This document shows positions 5,955 to 12,794 of a DNA stretch of 23,326 nucleotides, in pieces. Within the stretch, counting starts at the first letter, position 1, and each line of letters starts with the position of its first letter. The notes beneath the pieces were generated by a model, which did no database searches, was not told the origin of the DNA, and worked only from the letters and a program-made list of their open reading frames with translations. The position numbers and the translations under genes were made by a program. Source of the DNA: Ruminococcaceae bacterium UBA5401 (GTDB taxonomy: Bacteria > Bacillota > Clostridia > Oscillospirales > Acutalibacteraceae); contig DHOB01000019.1 in assembly GCA_002409675.1 (NCBI GenBank), positions 1 to 23,326 on the forward strand. The letters run 5' to 3'.

Positions 5955-7799
5955 TCACTCCGCCCCGGGGTGGAAGCTCTCGTAGACCTTCCGGGCGGCC
6001 GGCTCGGTCATGCCGGGGGCCGCCGCCAGCTCCGCGAGGTCGGCCTGCCGGATGGCGGCGACGGTCCTGAACTGGCGCAGCAGGGCCCTGGCCCGCACGG
6101 GGCCGATGCCCTCGATGGAGGTCAGGGTGGAGGAAATCGCCGCCTTTTTCCTCAGGGTGTGGTGGTAGCCGATGGCGAAGCGGTGGACCTCGTCCTGGAT
6201 GGACGACACCAGCGTGAACGCGCTGCGGCTGGAGCTGATGGCGATTTCGCCGCCGTTCTTCGCGATGGCGCGGGTGCGGTGGCGGCCGTCCTTGACCATG
6301 CCGAACAGCGGCACCCGCAGCCCCGCCGCGTCCAGCAGCGGCTGCACGGCCGACACGTGACCCCTGCCGCCGTCGAGCAGAATCAAATCCGGAAGGCGGC
6401 CGAAGCCGGCGCCGGTGTCCTTCTCTTTTTGATATTCCGCCAGGCGGCGCGAGAGGACCTCCCGCATGGAGGCGTAGTCGTCCTGCCCCGCGACGGTCTT
6501 GATTTTGAACCGGCGGTACGCCTGCCGGAGCGGCCTGCCGTTCTCGAACACGACCATGCCGGCGACGTTCTCGCCGCCCGCGAGGTTCGAGATGTCGTAG
6601 GCCTCGATGTATGCCGGCGGCTCCTTCAGGCCCAGCAGGCGCGCCAGCTCGTCCAGCGCGGAGGCCTCGCGCCCGGTGCGGCCCATGGTCTGGGCAAGCT
6701 GCTCGGCCGCGTTGCTGCGGCACATCTCCACCAGCTGCGCCTGCTCCCCCCTGCGGGGCACGGTCAGGCGCACCCGCCGGCCCGCCTTTTCAGAGAGCCA
6801 CCGGGCCAGCAGCTCCGCCCCCTGCGCCGGCCCGTCGAGCGAGACCCGCGGCGGAATGCGCCCGCGCAGGGTGTAGTACCGCTCGAGGAACTCCTCCCGC
6901 GCGGCCTTCGGCTCGCCGGTTTCGCCCATAAAGAACGTCTCGCGGTCGCAGAGCCGGCCGCCCGTGAAGCGGAACACCTCAAAGCAGCTGCGCCCGCCGC
7001 CCTGCGTCAGGGCAACCACGTCCTGCTCCGGCACCGAGGAGGCGACCACCTTCTGCCGCTGCCCCAGCCGGCGGATGGCGGCGATGCGGTCGCGGATGCG
7101 CGCCGCGCGCTCGAACTCCAGCTTTTCGGCGGCCTCCCGCATCTTCTGCTCCAGGGTGCGCAGGCTCGCGGCGCTGCCGCCGCGCAGGAAGTCCAGCGCC
7201 TCGCGCACCGCCTCGGCGTACTCCTGCTCGCTGATTTTCCCGCGGCAGGGGGCGCAGCACCGCTTGATATAGTAGTTCAGGCACGGGCGCTTTTTGCCGA
7301 TGTCCTGCGGAAAGCGCCGGCTGCACGTCGGCAGGCGGAAAATCTGCAGGGCCTCGTCCACCGACTGCCTGACGGTCCAGCCGCTCACGTAGGGGCCGAT
7401 GTACTCGGCGCCGTCGTCCGCGGGGCGCTTGGCCTCCGAGATGCGCGCCCACGGCCCCCTGGTCACGCGGATGTAGCTGTACCCCTTGTCGTCCTTGAGC
7501 AGGATGTTGTATTTGGGGGAGTGCTGCTTAATCAGGCTGCACTCGAGCACCAGCGCCTCGAACTCGCTGTCGGTCAGGATGTACTCGAACCACTCCACGT
7601 GGGCGACCATCTGGCGCACCTTCGCGTCGTGGTTCTTCTCGGAGCCGAAGTACTGGCTGACCCTGTTCTTAAGCGCCTTCGCCTTGCCGATGTAGATGAT
7701 CTTCCCCGATTTGTCGTGCATCAGGTAGACGCCGGGATGCAGCGGCAGGCGCATGGCGCGGCGCCGGAGCTCCCGGATGTGCCGCTCGTGGTCGGTCAC
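5955..7799 (-). CDS. uvrC: excinuclease ABC subunit UvrC
   Basis: The dual-incision nuclease of nucleotide excision repair, 614 residues. The N-terminal GIY-YIG domain (GVYLM 23-27, YIG 36-38, R46) makes the 3' cut. A Cys-rich stretch follows, with Cys at 159, 173, 181, 182 and 185. The UVR domain that binds UvrB is at about 216-250. The RNase-H-like 5' nuclease contains EAYDISNLAGG and QDDYASMREV. The C-terminal helix-hairpin-helix pair includes IEGIGPVRARALL. The GTG at 7799 has a GGGGGAG site seven bases upstream, so the longer frame to 7895 is not needed. It lies downstream of ptsH but behind that gene's terminator. Confidence 0.96.
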   Translation of the reverse strand: MTDHERHIRELRRRAMRLPLHPGVYLMHDKSGKIIYIGKAKALKNRVSQYFGSEKNHDAKVRQMVAHVEWFEYILTDSEFEALVLECSLIKQHSPKYNILLKDDKGYSYIRVTRGPWARISEAKRPADDGAEYIGPYVSGWTVRQSVDEALQIFRLPTCSRRFPQDIGKKRPCLNYYIKRCCAPCRGKISEQEYAEAVREALDFLRGGSAASLRTLEQKMREAAEKLEFERAARIRDRIAAIRRLGQRQKVVASSVPEQDVVALTQGGGRSCFEVFRFTGGRLCDRETFFMGETGEPKAAREEFLERYYTLRGRIPPRVSLDGPAQGAELLARWLSEKAGRRVRLTVPRRGEQAQLVEMCRSNAAEQLAQTMGRTGREASALDELARLLGLKEPPAYIEAYDISNLAGGENVAGMVVFENGRPLRQAYRRFKIKTVAGQDDYASMREVLSRRLAEYQKEKDTGAGFGRLPDLILLDGGRGHVSAVQPLLDAAGLRVPLFGMVKDGRHRTRAIAKNGGEIAISSSRSAFTLVSSIQDEVHRFAIGYHHTLRKKAAISSTLTSIEGIGPVRARALLRQFRTVAAIRQADLAELAAAPGMTEPAARKVYESFHPGAE

Positions 7800-7842
7800 G
7801 GGAATCTCCCCCTTTCCCCCGTAAATTTCCCCCGCAGATACC

Positions 7843-7866
7843 AAAAAAGCACCGCTTCTGCGGTGC
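7843..7866 (-). terminator. rho-independent terminator of ptsH
   Basis: On the minus strand, a perfect 7-bp stem (GCACCGC/GCGGTGC) with a 4-base loop is followed by TTTTTT. It begins 18 bases after the HPr stop and ends before the uvrC ribosome site. Confidence 0.9.
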
Positions 7867-7884
7867 ATGCCGGGAACGCGAAAT

Positions 7885-8148
7885 TTATTCTGCAAAACCG
7901 GACTGAACCAGCTTCACGAGGCTGTCGACCGCATCGGTCTCATCCGAGCCGTCCGCGATGATTTTGATGGTGGTTCCGCCCACGATGCCCAGCGAAAGGA
8001 CGCCCAGCAGGCTTTTGGCGTTGACGCGCCGCTCTTCTTTCTCGACCCAGATGGAGGACCGGAACTCGTTCGCTTTCTGAATAAAGAACGTGGCAGGGCG
8101 CGCGTGAAGGCCTACCTGGTTCTGCACCAGAACTTCTTTCACATACAT
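7885..8148 (-). CDS. ptsH: phosphocarrier protein HPr
   Basis: An 87-residue phosphocarrier of the sugar phosphotransferase system. The catalytic His15 lies in GLHARPA and the regulatory Ser46 in NAKSLLGVL. Both are present, so this is a true HPr able to work in sugar uptake and in HPr kinase/CcpA catabolite control, and not a Crh (which lacks His15). The ATG at 8148 follows AGGAGAG; the extra 11 residues of the longer frame are non-homologous. It is a single gene with its own promoter (8231-8258) and terminator (7843-7866); ptsI is not adjacent. Confidence 0.96.
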   Translation of the reverse strand: MYVKEVLVQNQVGLHARPATFFIQKANEFRSSIWVEKEERRVNAKSLLGVLSLGIVGGTTIKIIADGSDETDAVDSLVKLVQSGFAE

Positions 8149-8230
8149 CGCAATCCACTCTCCTAACAAAATAAGAAGCATATTTCAATCGAAAGAATTT
8201 TCACAGGAGGACCCAAAAACCATTAACGCC

Positions 8231-8258
8231 ATTATAGCACATCTGGACAGGCCGTCAA
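8231..8258 (-). promoter_or_regulatory. sigma-A promoter of ptsH
   Basis: On the minus strand: TTGACG, a 16-base spacer, then TATAAT, with TGC preceding the -10 (extended -10). The leader to the ptsH start is about 75 bases. Confidence 0.82.
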
Positions 8259-8413
8259 GAAAACCGGCAAAGTTTGGATTGATAGCCGAACCGCCTCCCG
8301 GCTCAAAAAGGTTCTTTGTGCAAAATGCCCGTATTGTTGAAAACTTTTGTTTCCTCTGCCCTATAATAACCGCCCTATAGTATATGCAGGGGGGGTGGTT
8401 CCGATACGGGCTT
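8259..8413. other. gene-free stretch between trmD and the ptsH promoter, with inverted repeats
   Basis: This is most of the longest gap in the window (8149-8413). I see no open frame with coding character. It contains a perfect 8-bp inverted repeat, GCCCGTAT (8327-8334) and ATACGGGC (8404-8411). Inside that are shorter possible stems, AACCGCCC with GGGTGGTT and GAAAAC with GTTTC. At about 8286-8315 two 5-bp pairings (AGCCG/CGGCT and GAACC/GGTTC) would cross. A repeated GCCCTATA also occurs at about 8359-8380. No T-run follows, so a normal trmD terminator is not evident. Confidence 0.45.
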
Positions 8414-9157
8414 TCAGCCCTCCGGAACCTCGATTCCCGCGCGGCGGAGAAACGCGCGGTCCTCCGCCGTGAGCGCCGCGGCGCGCAGCAGCTCCGGGCG
8501 CCTGCGCGCGGTGCGCAGCAGGGCCTGCTCCCGGCGCCAGCGGCGCACTTTTCCGTGGTCGCCGGTCAGCAGCACGTCCGGCGCGGCGCGGCCGCGCCAC
8601 ACGGCCGGGCGCGTGTACTGCGGGTACTCCAGCAGGGAGTTGTAGTGGCTCTCCAGCTCGAAGCACTCGCTGGCCGAGAGCACGCCGGGCACCAGCCGGC
8701 ACACCGCGTCCGCCAGAATCAGGGCCGGCAGCTCCCCGCCCGTCACGACATAGTCCCCGATGGAGAGCTCCTCGTCCACGTACTCGTCCAGCACGCGCTC
8801 GTCCACGCCCTCGTAATGCCCGCACAGCAGCGCCAGGCCGTCCATCGCGGCCAGCTCTTTCACGCGCTGCTGGGTCAGCGTCTTCCCCTGCGGCGAAAGG
8901 TAGACGGTGTGCGGCCTGCCGCCCAGGTGGGCGGCAAGGTCGTCCAGGCACAGGGCGATGGGCTCGGCCATCAGCAGCATGCCCATGCCGCCGCCGAACG
9001 GAGAATCGTCCACCCGCTGGTGCCTGTCGAACGCAAAATCCCGAATCTGGTGGCAGCAGACCTGCACCGCGCCCTTTCTGCGGGCGCGCCCGACGATGCT
9101 CTCGGACAGCACGGCCTCGCACACCTCCGGAAAAAGCGTGAGCAGGTCAATCCTCAT
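8414..9157 (-). CDS. trmD: tRNA (guanine37-N1)-methyltransferase TrmD
   Basis: A SPOUT-class dimeric methyltransferase, 247 residues, that makes m1G37 next to the anticodon and so prevents +1 frameshifting. Visible elements are DSPFGGGMGM (51-60) and the knot segments YLSPQGKTL (86-94), LLCGHYEGVDER (110-121) and SIGDYVVTGGELP (132-144). The ESHYNSLLEYPQYTRP stretch opens the C-terminal domain. The ATG at 9157 lies within the end of rimM (11-base overlap). It is the last gene of the SRP/translation block; the GGGCT/AGCCC pairing around its stop is too short to be called a terminator. Confidence 0.96.
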   Translation of the reverse strand: MRIDLLTLFPEVCEAVLSESIVGRARRKGAVQVCCHQIRDFAFDRHQRVDDSPFGGGMGMLLMAEPIALCLDDLAAHLGGRPHTVYLSPQGKTLTQQRVKELAAMDGLALLCGHYEGVDERVLDEYVDEELSIGDYVVTGGELPALILADAVCRLVPGVLSASECFELESHYNSLLEYPQYTRPAVWRGRAAPDVLLTGDHGKVRRWRREQALLRTARRRPELLRAAALTAEDRAFLRRAGIEVPEG

Positions 9158-9662
9158 CGTCGAAAATCCCCTTGATTGGGCGGACCAGAATCCGCCCTTT
9201 TTTCAGGTCTATCTGCCGGACCATCTCCGGCACCGCGGGCAGCAGGTAGTTCTTGTGGTCCATCGACGTGACCCGGTACACGTCGTTCGCGCCGGTGCGC
9301 AGAATCTCGGTCAGCCTGCCGTAATAGACGAAGGTGTCCGCGTCGTACACGCCGAGGCCGATGAGGTCGTCCATAAAATAGCGGCCCGGCGGCAGGTGCG
9401 CGTCGGCGCGGTCGAAGTACAGCACGCGGCCGCGCAGCAGGTCCGCCCGCTCGACGGAATCCACCCCGTCCAGCCGCAGGACCAGCATGTTCTTCACCAC
9501 ATGGGCGGCGCGCACGCGCACCGGCGTCTGGCCGGCGTCCAGGTACAGGGTGCGGAACCGGGCGAGGAACGCGGCGGAATCGCACCACGGCTTCACGCGC
9601 AGGTCCCCCCGCACGCCGTGCGTGCCGACGACCTGCCCGCCCTCCAGATATTTTTTCAGCAT
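9147..9662 (-). CDS. rimM: 16S rRNA processing protein RimM
   Basis: A ribosome maturation factor of 171 residues that binds S19 and helps assemble the 30S head. The N-terminal RimM domain starts GGQVVGTHGVRGDLRVKP, and the C-terminal PRC-barrel begins around YFMDDLIGLGVYD. The ATG at 9662 is preferred to the GTG at 9677 because the family starts at this point and a GGGAAGTGGG site precedes it. It overlaps trmD. It is separated from khpA by a hairpin terminator, with a second hairpin just before its ribosome site. Confidence 0.94.
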   Translation of the reverse strand: MLKKYLEGGQVVGTHGVRGDLRVKPWCDSAAFLARFRTLYLDAGQTPVRVRAAHVVKNMLVLRLDGVDSVERADLLRGRVLYFDRADAHLPPGRYFMDDLIGLGVYDADTFVYYGRLTEILRTGANDVYRVTSMDHKNYLLPAVPEMVRQIDLKKGRILVRPIKGIFDDED

Positions 9663-9678
9663 ATGCCCACTTCCCACG

Positions 9679-9701
9679 GCCGGCGGAGGCGCCGGCTTTT
9701 T
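9679..9701. repeat. G+C hairpin in the rimM leader
   Basis: A perfect 7-bp stem (GCCGGCG/CGCCGGC) with loop GAGG. On the plus strand it is followed by five T and looks like a terminator, but no plus-strand gene precedes it. On the minus strand it forms a hairpin just upstream of the rimM ribosome site. Confidence 0.6.
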
Positions 9702-9702
9702 C

Positions 9703-9740
9703 TGAAAAGAAAAGCTGCAACATGAAAGCGATGTTGCAGC
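9703..9740 (-). terminator. terminator between khpA and rimM
   Basis: On the minus strand, a perfect 10-bp stem (GCTGCAACAT/ATGTTGCAGC) with a 7-base loop is followed by TTTTCTTTT. It starts 10 bases after the khpA stop. The interrupted T-run suggests partial termination, giving less rimM-trmD than rpsP-khpA message. Confidence 0.82.
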
Positions 9741-9750
9741 CCGCCCGGGC

Positions 9751-9984
9751 TCAGTCGATTTCGACGGAAACCCTGCAGTTGTTCTTGGTCGCGGCCGAGC
9801 GCATCACGGTGCGGATCGCCTTGGCGATGCGGCCCTGCTTGCCGATGACGCGGCCCATGTCGCTTTCCGCCACATGCAGGTGGTACACGACGGTGCCGTC
9901 CTCCGCCGGGTCGTCCGCTTCCACCCGGACCGCGGACGGGTCTTCGACCAGCCCCTGTGCGATGGCAATCAGCAGTTCTTTCAT
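9751..9984 (-). CDS. khpA: RNA-binding KH-domain protein KhpA (YlqC)
   Basis: A 77-residue single type II KH domain with the RNA-binding GRVIGKQGRIAKAI loop (about 44-57). In Gram-positive bacteria KhpA pairs with KhpB/EloR and acts in small-RNA binding and cell elongation control. The ATG at 9984 follows a GGGGGAA stretch. It sits 18 bases after rpsP in the conserved ffh-rpsP-khpA-rimM-trmD order. The start is a little far from the purine run, but no alternative fits the family length. Confidence 0.93.
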   Translation of the reverse strand: MKELLIAIAQGLVEDPSAVRVEADDPAEDGTVVYHLHVAESDMGRVIGKQGRIAKAIRTVMRSAATKNNCRVSVEID

Positions 9985-10002
9985 GGCATTGCATTCCCCC
10001 GA

Positions 10003-10245
10003 TTACAGAACGCCGTTTTTCTTGAAAAGCGTCTTCACGGTATCCGTCGGCTGGGCGCCGTTCGCAATCCACGCCTTGGCCTTGTCGGCGTCCACCTTTA
10101 CGACGGAAGGTTCCGTCAGCGGGTTGTAATAGCCGATTTCTTCAATGAAGCGGCCGTCGCGCGGAAAGCGCGAGTCGGCGACGACAATGCGGTAAAAGGG
10201 AGCTTTTTTCGCGCCCACCCTGCGCAGCCTGATTTTGACTGACAT
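10003..10245 (-). CDS. rpsP: 30S ribosomal protein S16
   Basis: An 80-residue protein of the small ribosomal subunit. The N-terminus is MSVKIRLRRVGAKKAPFYRI, followed by VVADSRFPRDGRFIEEIGYYNP, both classic for S16. The C-terminus ends WIANGAQPTDTVKTLFKKNGV. The ATG at 10245 has GAGGTGA seven bases upstream, so the longer frame to 10257 is rejected. It lies between ffh and khpA. Confidence 0.97.
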   Translation of the reverse strand: MSVKIRLRRVGAKKAPFYRIVVADSRFPRDGRFIEEIGYYNPLTEPSVVKVDADKAKAWIANGAQPTDTVKTLFKKNGVL

Positions 10246-10280
10246 CTGTCTGTTCACCTCCCCGGTAACGGGATTCTATC

Positions 10281-10306
10281 TTCATCGGCGCGGTGCGCCG
10301 GATGAA
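10281..10306. repeat. stem-loop in the ffh-rpsP gap
   Basis: TTCATC-GGCGC and GCGCC-GGATGAA pair over 11 bases with one bulged base, around a 4-base loop. No T-run follows on the minus strand. It could be an mRNA processing or stabilising structure that uncouples rpsP from ffh levels. A second short hairpin (CCCG-GTAA-CGGG, 10261-10272) lies next to the rpsP ribosome site. Confidence 0.55.
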
Positions 10307-10310
10307 TTCG

Positions 10311-11639
<1,329 letters not shown>

Positions 11640-11651
11640 GGCGGTCCCTCC

Positions 11652-12014
11652 TTACTCGCTGAGCCGGCGCGCGATTTCGAGAATCCGCTTCGCGTCCCCG
11701 TCGATTTCGGGGACGAAGCTGCAGCGGCTGTTGTCGTCCCGGATGCGCTCGGCGGCGCTGCAGATCTGCTGCAGCGCCCGCTGCGTCTGCTGAAAGCGCC
11801 GCGCGAAGCCGAGGCGGTCTTCCAGCTCCAGAAGCTGCGCCTCCGCGCGCTTGACGGCGTCGCGGACGCCCTGCCGGGTGATGCCCTCGTTCTCCGCAAT
11901 CTCGGAGAGCGAGAGGTCGTCGTTGTAGTAGTACTCGACCACCTCGCGCTGCTTGTCGGTGAGCACGTTCCCGTAAAAATCCAGCAGGAAAGAGATTTTC
12001 ATGTCTTTCGCCAT
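11652..12014 (-). CDS. ylxM: YlxM-family helix-turn-helix protein
   Basis: A 120-residue protein with a sigma-factor region-4-like helix-turn-helix: TDKQREVVEYYYNDDLSLSEIAENEGITRQGVRDAVKRAE (about 19-58). YlxM is encoded before ffh in most Firmicutes and has been linked to SRP function in streptococci. The ATG at 12014 follows GGGGTG at suitable distance; the in-frame ATG at 12047 lies inside the inverted repeat 12032-12055 and is less likely. It is the first gene of the operon. Confidence 0.92.
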   Translation of the reverse strand: MAKDMKISFLLDFYGNVLTDKQREVVEYYYNDDLSLSEIAENEGITRQGVRDAVKRAEAQLLELEDRLGFARRFQQTQRALQQICSAAERIRDDNSRCSFVPEIDGDAKRILEIARRLSE

Positions 12015-12031
12015 GGAAAACACCCCGTCCG

Positions 12032-12055
12032 GTGTAAAGTTTCTCATCTTTACAC
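12032..12055. repeat. perfect inverted repeat at the ylxM-ffh transcription start
   Basis: Arms GTGTAAAG (12032-12039) and CTTTACAC (12048-12055) are separated by 8 bases. The repeat lies 7 bases downstream of the -10 box, at the expected +1. It could be an operator overlapping the start site or a 5'-terminal mRNA hairpin. Confidence 0.7.
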
Positions 12056-12062
12056 TCTGATA

Positions 12063-12091
12063 AGTATACCGCACGGCCCGCGGAATGTCAA
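12063..12091 (-). promoter_or_regulatory. sigma-A promoter of the ylxM-ffh operon
   Basis: On the minus strand: TTGACA, a 17-base spacer, then TATACT. This is an 11-of-12 match with ideal spacing. It follows directly on the end of the upstream ypmS-like gene. Confidence 0.9.
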
Positions 12092-12097
12092 GCCTTC

Positions 12098-12757
12098 TCA
12101 GGCGGCTTTGAGCTCCGCCCTGGAAGAAACCGCGAAGCGCCCCTGCCGGAGCTGCAGCCCCGTGACTTTCACGGTGCCGGTGAGGCCCGCGGCGGAGGCC
12201 GTCACGCCCGGCGCCGCGCAGGAGATGGTGTCCCCTTCGGCGGAAAAGCCCTGCGGCAGGCGCTTCCCGATTTCGGAGACCACCGGCCCCGCCGGCGCCG
12301 GCAGGCTGCCGACGCGGGCGGAGTTCACCCGGAACACCAGGCGGCTTTTGGCCGCGTCGAACCCCGGCGTGACGTTCAGCAGCACGCCGAAGTACTTCCC
12401 CCGCACCGGGGCGCGGACGTAGACGTCCGCATTCTGGCCGGAGACGCCCGCGACGGCGAGGGCATGGAGCTGCTTTTCGGCGGGCCTGTCCTTATTGTAC
12501 CGCTGCACCGCATAGGCGAGAAAGCCGTTGGCCTCCTCCGCAGAAAACGTGGTCTCCCCGCCGGCGAACGAGGCCGCAAGCACCTTCTGGGCGAGCGACC
12601 CGTCGGCCTTCACCTTGTCGAACCGGCCTTCGTTCGGGTCGTGGAACAGCATCAGCAGCCCCGCGCAGACAAGGGCCAGCAGCACGAGCACCACGGTCAG
12701 CGCAATCGCGGCGCCTTTCTTTTTCCGCCTGCGCGGCAGCGCATATTTTCCCTGCAT
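12098..12757 (-). CDS. membrane-anchored protein resembling YpmS/DUF2140
   Basis: A 219-residue protein with a basic N-terminus (RRRKKKG, about 9-15) and one membrane helix (about 15-38), so most of it should lie outside the membrane. The rest has a strand-rich pattern with FSAEEANGFLAYAV, APVRGKYFGVLLNVTP and RVGSLPAP. That pattern recalls the YpmS/DUF2140 family, whose function is unknown to me. The ATG at 12757 follows AAGGAGGG. It lies 37 bases downstream of mutS2, so it is probably co-transcribed. The family call is by pattern only and needs a profile search. Confidence 0.55.
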   Translation of the reverse strand: MQGKYALPRRRKKKGAAIALTVVLVLLALVCAGLLMLFHDPNEGRFDKVKADGSLAQKVLAASFAGGETTFSAEEANGFLAYAVQRYNKDRPAEKQLHALAVAGVSGQNADVYVRAPVRGKYFGVLLNVTPGFDAAKSRLVFRVNSARVGSLPAPAGPVVSEIGKRLPQGFSAEGDTISCAAPGVTASAAGLTGTVKVTGLQLRQGRFAVSSRAELKAA

Positions 12758-12794
12758 CAGCAGAACCCTCCTTGTTGTCAGTCATGGGAAAGCG

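Noticed and set aside
5865..7961. A plus-strand open frame of 698 codons opposite uvrC
   Set aside because: It lies fully antisense to uvrC, which has all family motifs. The frame has no recognisable domain and is rich in Arg, Ala and His, as expected for the complement of a GC-rich gene.
8337..8374. Plus-strand promoter (TTGAAA and TATAAT) downstream of trmD
   Set aside because: The spacer is 19 bases and any transcript would run antisense into trmD; it may be chance in an A+T-rich patch.
9679..9701. Plus-strand terminator
   Set aside because: It has stem and T-run but there is no plus-strand gene to terminate, so it is treated as a leader hairpin of rimM.
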